A stretch of 64,000 bases of DNA, taken from the NCBI GenBank assembly GCA_004020645.1, contig SAQL01000003.1:186001-250000 (forward strand), read 5' to 3'. Positions 32,848 to 43,200 of this stretch are shown one piece after another; the first letter of the stretch is position 1; each line of letters opens with the position of its first letter. The translations under genes and the position numbers were made by a program. The notes beneath the pieces are model-generated. The model searched no databases. It had not been told where the DNA came from and saw nothing but the letters and a program-made list of their open reading frames with translations. This DNA is from Mesorhizobium sp. (GTDB lineage: Bacteria; Pseudomonadota; Alphaproteobacteria; Rhizobiales; Rhizobiaceae).

Positions 32848-35097
32848 CTAGTGGAAGTTTACCGTAACCGAAACTCTGCGATTGGCGGAGCTCCCGGTTC
32901 GGCTATTTTCAGTCTCCGCTGGCTCAAAGGTGCCCGCGCCGCGAACCAAGAGCAATTCCGGATCGACGCCGCGCTTCTTGAGAAGCGCACGAACTGTCTC
33001 CGCGCGGGCGGCGCTGATCGACACGTTGGCCGTTTCACGGCCCGTCGCGTCCGAATGGCCGGTCAACATGAACTGTGCTGTTACGCCTGCCTTGCGGGCT
33101 TCCTTGGCCAATTCCTTCAACTGATTTGCCAATTTGTCGAGAACCGGCAGTTGCTCTGGTCCCGGTATAGCCTTGCCAGAATCGAAGAAAATGTCGATCG
33201 CTTGAATAGCCTCCCTCAAATGAGTGAGTTCCTGAGGGGTCAACTCACGCAATTCGGAGATTTCTAGAGAGAGTCCGTCCGCGGACAGCTGTTGGGAGGC
33301 GACCCGCGCCCGGTTTATCCAGGCGGCAGGAGCTTCACCCACGACAACGATGCGATCCTCGATGATCATAAACCGAACCGATTTCGGCGGAGTCAGCGAC
33401 GCCACCAGCCGCTTCAGCACGAACTTCGGATCAAGGCTCTGATAGAATTGCCACTGCGAATGAACGCGAGCAGGATCAACCCCTGTTCCGGACAGCAGAG
33501 CCTGCGGGTCGGCGGCCTGCGGGTCTCTCAGGCCGGAAATATAGAAATGTCCGCCCCTCGCCGTTTGTTGGGCGACGATGATTCCCGGTTGGGCCTCAAG
33601 TCGCGACACATAAGTCTGCCAGTGCTCCGCCGCGCGTGCTTCGGGGCTCACATCACGAACCCTGGAGATGTCGAATACCGGTCCGCCTGCCGAAAGCTGT
33701 CGGGCCGCCGCGCGTGCCCGATCTATCCAGGTGTCGGGAGCCTCACCCTCGGCAACGATGCGATTCTCGACGATCGAAAGCCGAACCGATTTCGGCGGGG
33801 TCAGCGACGCCGTTAGCCGCTGCAACACGAACTTCGGATCAAGGCTCTGATAGAATTGCCACTGCGAATGAACGCGGGCAGGATCAATCTCCGTTCCGGA
33901 CAGCAAAGCCTGAGGGTCGGCGGCAAGCGGGTCTCTCAGGCCGGCAATATAGAATTGGCCATCGCGCACCTTTTGTTCGGCAACGATGATGCCCGGCTGG
34001 GTCTCCAGTCGCGACACATAGGCCTGCCAGCGTTGCCCGGATTGCCAGGAAAGAAAGAACCAACCGCCTGCCGGAATCAAAACCAGCAGGACTGCAGCCA
34101 CCACCAGCCACGGAAATCCCTGGTTTGAGTCCTCCTGCTTCAGTTCAACGCAGGTCTGCAACTGCGTCTCTACGCTGGCCAACTGCGAACTGTCGCCGTC
34201 AAACTGCTCTAAAGCCTGTGAGCATTCATCATGGATGCGAAGCAACACATCGCGAATTATTTCATGTAATTCCTCTGGCGGATTTCCCCGGATCACCGCA
34301 ACCAAGGTCGCAAACGGTCCAACTTCTGACCAGAGACGAAGCTCCCCAAAACGGATAGTGTCCAGGCCGCTCTGTTCTTTCTCGTTGAATGAGTCTTTCA
34401 CGAAATCTTGAATTGCACTAAGCATTGAAGAAATGAGTTGAGGATCTTCGCTCGTTGCATTGTCGGCAGCTACATGCGCTATCAAAAGCCCGGAATTGCG
34501 GTTAATGAGAAAGACATGTTCTACACGATAGACAAGAGAATGCTTAAGAACAACTTCTGAGAAGCTTGCACCCGTTCTCCAAGCTTCAAATCTCCACTTG
34601 AGCCCGTGCCAGGTAAATATATGTCTTAAAGTTTCATTCAGCGACTGAAAGGTCTGATCGATCTTTTCCCCGATCGACTTGCGAATTGCCGGCAGAAACA
34701 CCGGGTATAATATATCCGTAAGCGTACGCGGGCTCTTCTGGATGGACCGTTGCACGGCCCTCTCGACAGCCGGCGCAAGGGCCTCGCCGAGTTGCGCATG
34801 AGGCGCACGTGCGGCTGCGCTGGGGAGAACACCCCCGACTGCAGCCGCAAGCTGCTCAGGTTCGTCGAGCAGGTGGGTAACTCGTGAAAGCTCCGAAATT
34901 TCGCGGCCGACCAGCAACTGGCGCAGCGTTTCCATGCGAGGATCGGCGGTTGGAACTCCTTCGAAACGCGCACGATAGTCCGGATCGACGTTCCGGGCAA
35001 TTTCGACCAAAAGAGTAGCCAGAGCTTCGCGATCAATCTCTGTATCGTTCGAAGCTGCTCTTTTAGGAAGGCTGATTGGGTCGACGGTCGACGTCAA
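32848..35097 (-). CDS. Membrane-anchored OmpA-domain protein with duplicated BON-like module
   Basis: The 749-residue protein starts at TTG 35097. A cytoplasmic N-half (about 1-320) includes a segment that looks like a roadblock/longin fold (VEHVFLINRNSGLLIAHVA, FATLVAVIRG), a likely docking surface for the small GTPase. One membrane helix follows at about 325-345 (WLVVAAVLLVLIPAGGW). Outside are two near-identical modules of 136 residues (about 355-480 and 490-610), then an OmpA/MotB peptidoglycan-binding domain (about 620-745, LTGHSDATG and NRRVSV). It would link the cell wall to the cytoplasmic GTPase and cyclase. The gene is seven bases after the coiled-coil gene. Confidence 0.85.
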   Translation of the reverse strand: MTSTVDPISLPKRAASNDTEIDREALATLLVEIARNVDPDYRARFEGVPTADPRMETLRQLLVGREISELSRVTHLLDEPEQLAAAVGGVLPSAAARAPHAQLGEALAPAVERAVQRSIQKSPRTLTDILYPVFLPAIRKSIGEKIDQTFQSLNETLRHIFTWHGLKWRFEAWRTGASFSEVVLKHSLVYRVEHVFLINRNSGLLIAHVAADNATSEDPQLISSMLSAIQDFVKDSFNEKEQSGLDTIRFGELRLWSEVGPFATLVAVIRGNPPEELHEIIRDVLLRIHDECSQALEQFDGDSSQLASVETQLQTCVELKQEDSNQGFPWLVVAAVLLVLIPAGGWFFLSWQSGQRWQAYVSRLETQPGIIVAEQKVRDGQFYIAGLRDPLAADPQALLSGTEIDPARVHSQWQFYQSLDPKFVLQRLTASLTPPKSVRLSIVENRIVAEGEAPDTWIDRARAAARQLSAGGPVFDISRVRDVSPEARAAEHWQTYVSRLEAQPGIIVAQQTARGGHFYISGLRDPQAADPQALLSGTGVDPARVHSQWQFYQSLDPKFVLKRLVASLTPPKSVRFMIIEDRIVVVGEAPAAWINRARVASQQLSADGLSLEISELRELTPQELTHLREAIQAIDIFFDSGKAIPGPEQLPVLDKLANQLKELAKEARKAGVTAQFMLTGHSDATGRETANVSISAARAETVRALLKKRGVDPELLLVRGAGTFEPAETENSRTGSSANRRVSVTVNFH
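33271..34032 (-). repeat. Tandem duplication inside the OmpA-domain gene
   Basis: Two copies of about 355 bp with a period of 408 bp (136 codons), for example GAACTTCGGATCAAGGCTCT at 33421 and again at 33829. The copies differ by scattered substitutions and stay in frame, so both encode the same periplasmic module. Confidence 0.8.
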
Positions 35098-35104
35098 GTT
35101 CCGA

Positions 35105-35770
35105 TCAACTCACTTTCCAACTGCGTTCCGAGTTGTTCTTGCTGCCGACGGGATCCTGATTTAGACATTTTGCAACCTCGACAAACAGGCCAGCCAAAAG
35201 ATTTCGGTCGGTCTTGACGTTGCTGAGATCGGAAAACATTTTCTCCATTAGCATCTGAATGCTTTCATTCTTTTGCTTGATTTCCTCACGCAGCAATTGA
35301 TCGCTTCGATTTATCCGGTCCGCAACTTCGCGCTCAAGCTCGCTCAATTGATCCGACAACGCGCGCACCTGCTTTTCAAGCGCCTGATTTTGCTCGCGAA
35401 GGTTCCGGTCAATCTCCTTGTCGGCCTCGGCTCGTGCATCTTTTTCGTTCCGCAATTGCGCCGCGAGCGATTCGACCTGCTTCTTTGCATTTGACTCGTA
35501 CATTTCAAGATTGCGCTTGGCCTCGGATTCGACATCCTTGAAGCGCTGCAAGAACCGTTCTTCAAGCTTGGAAAAACGGCGGTCATAGTCCTGCATCTGG
35601 TTGCCGAATAGCAGATCACGTATCTTGTCGACACCTACAGCGTCGCCGGAGACCCCGCTCTCGCGAGCCTGGACCCCCATGAAGGCCAGCCCGTTTCCGT
35701 CTGCATTACTTACCAGATTTGCGTCCGCTTTATTTGCTGAAGAAGCGGTACTCGAAGATTCCTTAGCCAT
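35105..35770 (-). CDS. Coiled-coil protein, first gene of the GTPase-cyclase operon
   Basis: The 221-residue protein has a Ser/Ala-rich start (MAKESSSTASSANK), then a long heptad-rich helix at about 55-170 (KLEERFLQRFKDVESEAKR, LRNEKDARAEADKEIDRNL), and a helical C-terminus. No enzyme domain is seen. It is followed by the OmpA-domain gene after seven bases, so all four genes are probably co-transcribed. It may be a scaffold or a partner of the GTPase. Confidence 0.75.
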   Translation of the reverse strand: MAKESSSTASSANKADANLVSNADGNGLAFMGVQARESGVSGDAVGVDKIRDLLFGNQMQDYDRRFSKLEERFLQRFKDVESEAKRNLEMYESNAKKQVESLAAQLRNEKDARAEADKEIDRNLREQNQALEKQVRALSDQLSELEREVADRINRSDQLLREEIKQKNESIQMLMEKMFSDLSNVKTDRNLLAGLFVEVAKCLNQDPVGSKNNSERSWKVS

Positions 35771-36540
35771 CCTTATGCCCCTTCATTTGAACACCCTACC
35801 ACAGTAAAAACACCCAAGCATGTCAGCAAAATACCCGGCTCGCAAGCCGGAATCTTCTTGACTTAAGCCAATTCGTGCGTCCCTTTTATCTCTTGGACTA
35901 GCAGGCAAATGCACGAGTTCCGATTGGTGTCGCTCTGGCATCTCTTTGTGATAGCAGCCATAACCGGCTAATCTAATCGACCATTGGACGCGACCTACTA
36001 TCGAAACGAGTAATACAATGTCATTCTATAGCTACTGGGAGCACGATTAAGTAGCGCAGGCTCATTAGAAGTATCTAAATTAGCCTGTCTGGCGGCGCAC
36101 ATACTGTCTCGCACCCGGCTGTATACTGCGACGATCAGCTTCCGATGCGGGCCCAACGGTAGAAGGAAGGCCGATTGCAAAAGACGTCAGTTTGCCGTAG
36201 CTGTTGCACTCATACGGTGCCAGGGACCGCAGCTTGTGCTCATGGCGCCGACTCCGGGGATCGACATGAATATGCGGCATGCTTGGCTTTGGGCATCTGC
36301 GACAGCTGGCGCCCAAGCTCGGCGGCACGGATGCAAATGCTGCGCCAGGCTTCCAACACCGGTAGCACGATAGGAGCAAGCTCGCTCTGCAGCCATATGG
36401 CTGCGTCGCGGCGGCTCGGAAGAGTTCGCAGGAGGCTGCTTGGACGCAGCGTCCTTAAGGACCGTTCCCTTCGGCAGGAAATCGCCGGCTATGTTTCGGG
36501 ACCCTTGTTCTACCTACGAACCAGGCGCGGGTAAGACGGC
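35771..36540. other. Gene-poor stretch with a transposase remnant
   Basis: Apart from the IS110-like remnant (separate entry) no gene is supported. The first 200 bp probably hold the promoter of the signalling operon. At the right end the plus-strand frame ending at 36534 reads GPLFYLRTRRG, like the tail of a glycosyltransferase; it could be a relic of a gene preceding the fusion protein but has no preserved body. Confidence 0.5.
36187..36400 (-). pseudogene. IS110-family transposase remnant
   Basis: On the minus strand one frame reads VLEAWRSICIRAAELGRQLSQM and a neighbouring frame continues ACRIFMSIPGVGAM. Together these match the C-terminal transposase domain of IS110 elements, where the SIPGVGA motif is hallmark. 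The change of frame and the lack of the N-terminal catalytic domain show a decayed fragment. Confidence 0.5.
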
Positions 36541-39513
36541 GTGGCGCATGATCCCTTGGTTTCAGTCGTGGTTCCTGCGCACAACGCGGAGGCAACGCTG
36601 GCGCGCGCACTCGATTGCCTTCTCGATCAGGAAATAGTGGACTGGGAGGCGATCGTCGTCGACGACGCCTCCACGGACCGCACCCCCGCGATCATCGCCA
36701 GTTATGTGGAGTGCGATGCCCGGTTTCGGACGTTGAGCTCTTGCGCGTATAGCGCCGCCGGCGCGCGCAACAGCGGGATTTCTACAGCGCGCGGCCGCTG
36801 GCTCATGTTCCTGGATGCGGACGATTGGGTGGACGCCAGCTTCCTTGCGAAAATGCTGGCCGCACTTGAAGCCGCGCCCGATGCGGTCGCCGCCTATTGC
36901 GGTTCCCGGCGCGTGATGCCCGATGGCGAACTCACCCCGTCGAGCATCCCGACGGAGGTTGCGATCCAACCCTTCGAAACATTCGCGCGCCGGTGCGCCA
37001 TCCGCAGTCACGCGCTGCTCGTCGACCGGGAGACAATTGTCGAGTTGGGCGGTTTCGATGTGTCGCTGCGCACCTGCGAGGACTGGGACCTGTGGCAGCG
37101 CCTCGCACGTCTCGGCAAACGTTGGGTGATGGTCGACGAGCCGCTCGCTTTCTATCGGACCAGCCCCAACTCGCTCAGCCGCAATTCGACGCAGATGCTG
37201 GCCGATGCGGAAATCGTGATCGCCCGCGGCTTTTCTCCTGATCCCAGGGTCAAACAGCCAGCATCGGCTCACGCCAATGGAGCGATCGAGGCGAACGGCC
37301 GCACCGCTTCCGAAGCACTCGCGTGGTTCGCGTTGTGGAACGCCGCGTCGGATTGCGGCTGCGGCTCGCGCCCAATCAATCCGCAGTCCCTGCGCGCGCT
37401 CCCGGCAGGACGTAAGTGGGCGCGTGAGATCGCCAAGGTGGCCTTCGATGGCCTTATGGTAGGAAGCCTATCGGTGCCAGCGCAACTGGCTGCCAGGTGG
37501 GACAGGTTCGGCGGCTCCCTCACCGAGTTGATCACCGAACTCGGCAAAGTCTGGGACGATCCCGTCGCGGGTCGCCGCGTCCAGTATCACCTTGAGCAAA
37601 TGCTTCTGGACGTCGACGATCTTGCCGCGCCGCGCAGGCTGGCGCGGACACTTGGAATTCGCGTCGATATTCGAAATCCGGCCTCGATCGAACTTCCGGA
37701 AGGAATCGATCAAATCTATGCCCATCTGATGATGGATGGCCAGATCGAGGCTGTCGTGCAGTTCGGCGTACTCGGGAACGTGACAAGGCGCCATTGGATT
37801 GAATTGACCCGGGATTTCGTGCCCCCTGAGCGGCTTATACACAGTGCCGCGCGGCTTGCGAGGCGATCGCCTGTACATGCCCCGCAACAGGGCGCCGGTG
37901 CCGACAAGTCAAACATGTTTGCAGCCGAGGCATTGTTGTCCATCGCGGGACGCCGGTCCGATCGGGACAGCCACTTCGGCAAACTCGCGCGGTTGGCCGC
38001 GGAAGCGCGGGGGCTGGTTCGGTCGAGCGCCGAAGCTGCAAAGCCGCTTGCAGCGCCGCGCCGTGCATCGGCCGCGGATGGGCACGACAATGATCGCACG
38101 TCGTTCTGGAATCGCCGTTTCGCGACCGAGGATCCCTGGAACTACGGTTCGTCCTATGAGCAGGAAAAATATGAGCGGCAGCTCGAAATTCTGCCTGCCG
38201 GTCCCATCGGACGGGCGCTTGAGCTGGCCTGCGCGGAGGGGCACTTCACGCGGCAGCTGGCGCCGCGAGTGGGCCATTTGACCGCAACCGACATCTCCGC
38301 CGTAGCCATCGGGCGAGCGCGCGCGCGATGCAGCGATCAGCCGAATGTTGAGTTCGGCGTACTGGATTTCTGCGCGGACACACTGCCTGGTGAGATGGAC
38401 CTGATCGTCTGTTCGGAAGTGCTCTACTACCTGGACAATCTCGCCGAGTTGCGGCGCATCGCCAAAAAAATCGTTGAGGCATTGGCGCCTGGCGGCAGTT
38501 TCATCAACGCACATGCATTCGTGCTACGTGACAATGTTGAAAGGACCGGCTTCGACTGGAACACATTCGGTGCACAAGCGATCTCAGAGACGCTGGCAGC
38601 GACCGAAGGCCTCGTCCTCGATCAATCGATCCAGACTGAGCTCTATCGCATAGACCGCTTACGCCGCCTCTCACCGGGAGATGTGGCGACAGAACCGACG
38701 ATCGATTACGCGCCAATCCGCGCGCCCCTCGAAATCGGGGTCGCGCGAAACATCGTCTGGGGCGGGGCGCGGGCCTTGCGCCGCGACGTTGCGCGTAGCG
38801 AGCGGCGGCAGCGTATCCCCGTCCTCATGTATCACAGCGTCTCCGATGAAGGTCCGGCCGCGCTCGCCCGTTTTCGGCTCACGCCCGCCGCATTCCACAG
38901 CCAGATGGCATGGCTGCGCGCCAATGGCTTTCACGCGATTAGGTCCGAGCAGTTGGAATGGTTCATCGCCAACCGTCAACCTTTCGTTGGCCGCCCAGTG
39001 CTCATCACCTTCGACGACGGGTTCCAGAACTTTGCCGACCATGCCTGGCCGATCTTGCGCGCGAACGACCTGACCGCGGAAGTATTCCTGGTGACGGACC
39101 TAGTGGGCGCTAGCGCACAGTGGGACGCCGACAGCGGTCCGCCGACACAGCTTATGGACGCCGGGACGGTGCGACGTCTCGCCGCCGAAGGTGCGTTTTT
39201 CGGAAGTCATCTGGCGACGCATCGCGCGATCGATGGTCTGTCAAGCTCCGACTTGGCCGCCGAGCTCTTGCGATCTCGTATGTTCATCGAACGGTGGACC
39301 GGTCGGCCAACAACGGCGTTCGCGGCACCCTTCTCTGTCACCGACCGACGGCTTGGCCGGCTGGCCAAGGAGTGCGGCTATCGAATCGGCTTCGGCCGCA
39401 AACACGGGCCGGCGGACCTCGATTGCGATCCCATCGACCTTCCGCGCATCGAAATTCGCGGGGATCGCTCGCTCGATGACTTTGTTGCCACTGTCGAAGC
39501 CGTGCTCGAATGA
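36541..39513 (+). CDS. Glycosyltransferase GT2 - NodS-like methyltransferase - NodB-like deacetylase fusion
   Basis: The 990-residue protein starts at GTG 36541 (an in-frame TAA lies at 36532). Residues about 6-230 are a GT2 glycosyltransferase (VSVVVPAHNAEATL, VDDASTDRT, FLDADDW, CEDWDLWQRL). A helical linker of unknown fold follows (about 240-515). Residues about 520-700 are a NodS-like SAM methyltransferase (SFWNRRFATEDPWNYGSSYE, ALELACAEGHFTRQLA, SEVLYYL). Residues about 757-990 are a CE4 polysaccharide deacetylase (IPVLMYHSVS, ITFDDGFQN, SHLATHRAI). Polymerisation, methylation and deacetylation activities in one chain resemble the NodC/NodS/NodB set of Nod factor synthesis, but each domain is only a family relative; a surface glycan is equally possible. 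Confidence 0.88.
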   Translation: MAHDPLVSVVVPAHNAEATLARALDCLLDQEIVDWEAIVVDDASTDRTPAIIASYVECDARFRTLSSCAYSAAGARNSGISTARGRWLMFLDADDWVDASFLAKMLAALEAAPDAVAAYCGSRRVMPDGELTPSSIPTEVAIQPFETFARRCAIRSHALLVDRETIVELGGFDVSLRTCEDWDLWQRLARLGKRWVMVDEPLAFYRTSPNSLSRNSTQMLADAEIVIARGFSPDPRVKQPASAHANGAIEANGRTASEALAWFALWNAASDCGCGSRPINPQSLRALPAGRKWAREIAKVAFDGLMVGSLSVPAQLAARWDRFGGSLTELITELGKVWDDPVAGRRVQYHLEQMLLDVDDLAAPRRLARTLGIRVDIRNPASIELPEGIDQIYAHLMMDGQIEAVVQFGVLGNVTRRHWIELTRDFVPPERLIHSAARLARRSPVHAPQQGAGADKSNMFAAEALLSIAGRRSDRDSHFGKLARLAAEARGLVRSSAEAAKPLAAPRRASAADGHDNDRTSFWNRRFATEDPWNYGSSYEQEKYERQLEILPAGPIGRALELACAEGHFTRQLAPRVGHLTATDISAVAIGRARARCSDQPNVEFGVLDFCADTLPGEMDLIVCSEVLYYLDNLAELRRIAKKIVEALAPGGSFINAHAFVLRDNVERTGFDWNTFGAQAISETLAATEGLVLDQSIQTELYRIDRLRRLSPGDVATEPTIDYAPIRAPLEIGVARNIVWGGARALRRDVARSERRQRIPVLMYHSVSDEGPAALARFRLTPAAFHSQMAWLRANGFHAIRSEQLEWFIANRQPFVGRPVLITFDDGFQNFADHAWPILRANDLTAEVFLVTDLVGASAQWDADSGPPTQLMDAGTVRRLAAEGAFFGSHLATHRAIDGLSSSDLAAELLRSRMFIERWTGRPTTAFAAPFSVTDRRLGRLAKECGYRIGFGRKHGPADLDCDPIDLPRIEIRGDRSLDDFVATVEAVLE

Positions 39514-39569
39514 ACGGTGGACTTGTCAGTGTCATTTCAGTGTCCAGCCCGTTTACCTCGTCCGCAAGT

Positions 39570-40250
39570 CTATTGGGCGACTTGGGACACGGCTGACATC
39601 AACTCCTGCGGGCTTGGCCCCCTAAACATGTATCGCCCACCCTCTGGAACCTCCGTGAAGCTCCAGCGGACGATCCCCTGCCGGTCCAGCAGGAACTGAC
39701 CGATCAGTTGTCCGTGTCCCGTTGCCATCATCTGCTCGTCGGCTTCGGTCAGTTCGTAATGGTCCCTCTTGTTGAGGACTTCGCTGGCCGCAACAGGATC
39801 CATAGGACCTGGCAACTCGCTTGGTATGTCGACCCGCATATCCTTTACCGCTGCCATCGAGACCTTGTACGGCCAGTTCGTCTCGTTTTCGGTGAATTCG
39901 AGATTGGGCAGTCCAAAAGCACGATGTGAAGCGCGTTCAGGATCGGAGGCCGCAAGCAGATTCGGCATCGGGTGGTAGCGGAAATAGAGACGCGCCCGTT
40001 CGATCGGCGTGTTGACCACCGTCAGGCTCTCCACGCCCTTTTCGCGCAACTCCGGATCAAGCCGTGCCTGGGCGGCTATATGGCGCCGGCAAAAAGCACA
40101 ATGCAGACCTCGAAACAGGCCGACCAGCACCGGTTTTTGTCCGCGAAAGTCGTCAAGCGCGATCTTGCCTTCCTGGGTAATGGCGTCGAGTACCACATTC
40201 GGCGCACGGTCGCCCGGTTGAAGCGGTACCAAGTCACCACGCGCGGACAT
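39570..40250 (-). CDS. Peroxiredoxin-like (AhpC/TSA) redoxin
   Basis: The 226-residue protein starts at ATG 40250, with GAGG six bases upstream. A thioredoxin-fold domain has LQPGDRAPNVVLDA and VGLFRGLHCAFCRRH, where the CxxC replaces the single peroxidatic Cys of most peroxiredoxins. This places it with the AhpC/TSA-like redoxins of unknown substrate. The C-terminal third (GQFLLDRQGIVRWSF) completes the fold. The gene lies 18 bases after the large cyclase-ATPase gene on the same strand and may be co-expressed with it. Confidence 0.82.
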   Translation of the reverse strand: MSARGDLVPLQPGDRAPNVVLDAITQEGKIALDDFRGQKPVLVGLFRGLHCAFCRRHIAAQARLDPELREKGVESLTVVNTPIERARLYFRYHPMPNLLAASDPERASHRAFGLPNLEFTENETNWPYKVSMAAVKDMRVDIPSELPGPMDPVAASEVLNKRDHYELTEADEQMMATGHGQLIGQFLLDRQGIVRWSFTEVPEGGRYMFRGPSPQELMSAVSQVAQ

Positions 40251-40268
40251 TTCCAACCTCCAACCCGG

Positions 40269-43200
40269 CTAGTCGAGAAAAGGCAGCACCACAAGCGCTT
40301 CCGGGTCGAGCCCGTGCTGGGCGCATATATCCTGCGCCAGGGAAAAGTAGCGTTCGGCCTCGGCCAGATTGTCGAGGTCGAGATTAAGCGTTGCGAGACC
40401 ATCATAGCACGGAAACAGCAGTTGGGGCTCGCCCGTTTCGCGGGCCACGTCCAGTGCTTCCTGGAACAAGCCAGCCGCCAGTTCCGGACGGCCGTTGCAC
40501 TGGTGGATCTGCGCAAGCACGATCAACGGCACCGGCAGGTGCTCGCGCTGGTCGAGCGCCCGGTCGATCTCGATGGCCTTCTCGGCAGCAGGCACGCCCT
40601 CCGTTGGACAGCGATCCGTGAAAGTACAACAAGCGACCGCCAAGTTGGCGAGGAGGCGCGCCTGGAGACCCAAATCACCAATATGGCGCGCCACTTCAAG
40701 ACCGCGCCGACAGACCTCCATCGCCTGTGCCGGATCGATGGTCGTGTAAAGCACGCCGAGATTGGTGTAGCCGCGGCAGGCCGCGCCCAGTAGACCGGCG
40801 GCTTCGGCCAATTCAATGCTACGCTCAACCTGACGCACCGCTTCACGGTTTCGCCCAAGGCGAGCCAGCGCAACAGCCTTGGTATTAAGTGCCTCGGCGG
40901 TCACAAGAGTGGCATCACACCCTACCTCCGAGACATGCTCCGGTGTCAGAGAGCGTACGCAATCCAGCGCCGCGTCTGCCCATTTTGCCGCGAGGGCGTG
41001 ATCTCCGCTACGGAACGCCTGTCTGCCACGTTCTTGCCAGAGATGCGCCTGCTCGATCGGGGCGTCCGCTCCATCGAGGAGCGCTGCCGCTTCAGCATAG
41101 CGGGATTCTGCGTTGTCCCGCTTGCCGACGTCCCAGAGCAGCCGACCGATCTTACGCAAAACTCGCGCCGACGCGACACGATTGGCTGACTCGCGGTATG
41201 CCTGCAACACCGTCTCGTAGTGGTGGTGCGCGATCTCGCGGCGGCCTACCGGGCCGCTCAAATCGGCAATGCGCTCTGCAATTGCCAGTTTGAGCGGTGT
41301 TTGCCTGATCGCGCCCAACGCAGTCAGTGCTCGCTCGTAGAAACGAAGGGCGTCGTCGTTGGCGTATATCATGCGAGCGCGATCGCCCGCCGCCTGCAGG
41401 TAATGCGCGCCCTTCTCCCGCTCGGCGCTCTGTGCGAAGTGATGACCGAGCACGGTCAAATCCTCGAGCCGTTCCGGCTTGTCGCCGCACAGTTGCTCCA
41501 AGGCAGCACCGACCCGCCCGTGGATGTCGGTCCGACGTTGCAGGAGCATATTCTGATAGATCACGTCCTGCAGCAATGTTTGCGTAAAGCGGTAGCTTTG
41601 CGACGAGACCGAGCCTGATCCGGCAACTTCCTCGATGATTTCCGCATCGCAAAGCAGTTCGCAGCCGGCTTCTAGCCGGCCGGGATCGGATGTCACGGCT
41701 TTCAGAAGTGTGGCATCGAAGCGCGGGCCGATTACCGCGGCTTCTTGGGCCAACCGGCGCACCTCTTGGGGCAGCCGGTCGACGCGAGCAAGCAACATTG
41801 CCTGGATAGTGGCGGGAATGTCGGTAGCGACTTCGCCTGCCACAGTCCGCCATCGCTGACCCTCGCGCATCAGTACACCGCGATCGATAAGGCCGCGGAC
41901 GATCTCCTCTACAAAAAGGGGGTTGCCGCCCGCGCGCTCGAGGATCTGGTCGAGAAGCCCTCCTGCGGAGTTTACCCAGCTCTCGCCGAAAAGCGCCGCC
42001 AGCAGGCTGCGTCCGTCATCATTGTTGAGCGGCGAAAGCCTGAGCGCTGTGTGACTGACCCGACTTGAGTCGAGCTGGCCGTTGTCCGGTGCCGGACGAT
42101 GCGTGACCAGCAACATCAACCGCGTGCGTTCCAACCTGTCCATCACGAAGCGTAGTGCCTCAAGCGACACGGCGTCGGCCCAGTGCAGGTCTTCGACGAC
42201 AATCAACAGCGGCGACAACGCAAGCCGCCGTTCGATGATTGTGCGGACTGCGTAGAGAATTTGCCGCCGCAGCTGCTCGGGCTCGACATGCTGCAAGGTG
42301 GCATCGGGGTCGCCAAGGCCGAGCACATGGTAGAGCAAAGGCATCAGCCGCTTCGCCTCCTCGCCCGGCAGGCCGAGATCTGTAAGCAAGCCTGCGAGCT
42401 TCCCCCGCACTTCGTCCCCACTGTCGTTTTGCATCATCCCGGCAGCGCTGCGCACCACGGCGCCCAAGGCGCCAAATGATTGTTCGCCCAGCGGTGAGCA
42501 CGTGGCCAGCCGCACGGCGACGTTGCGAAAACGATCCTCGTCGCCGACGCGGGCGACGAACTCCTTCACCAGCCGCGATTTCCCGATACCGGCTTCTCCG
42601 ACGAGGCGGACAAGTTGGGCCGAGCCGCCGCACGCCTGGTCAAGGCTCGCCAGCATTCTATTGAGCTCCGCACTACGACCTATTATTGGCGCACTGAGGC
42701 CGAGCGCCTCGAGCCCCCGCGCTGCACGAGGCACCGCAAGCGGTGCATCCAGTCGATGGACGAGCACGCTCCCAGCCTTGCCGCGAAACACGACATCACC
42801 CAGCGACTCGTAAGAGAAGGCATGCCGGGTCAGCCTGTGAGTGAGCTCGCCTACCAGCACCTCACCCGGTGCGGCCAGCGATTGCAGGCGTTGCGCCGTA
42901 TTCACTGTGTCGCCGGTCACCGAATAGGATTTGGCGGTGCCGATGCCCAATCCACCAGTAACGACGGGACCAGTGTTTATGCCGATGTGGAGTAACAGAG
43001 GCGAGCCGGAGTGGGGGGTGCTTTCGCCGAGCCGCGCCGTCCGGGCGATCATGTCGAGAGCGGCGCGAAGCGCACGTTCCGGATCGTCCTCGTGCGCGAC
43101 CGGCGCGCCGAACAAAGCGAGCAGTGCATCGCCGATGAATTTGTCGACGAAACCACCAAAGTTTCGCACGGCCGCCGTCAATTCCTTGAACAGTTGGTTC

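Noticed and set aside
36175..36534. Plus-strand frame of 119 codons just before the fusion gene
   Set aside because: It overlaps the IS110 remnant on the other strand, and only its last dozen residues resemble a protein tail, so no gene is called.
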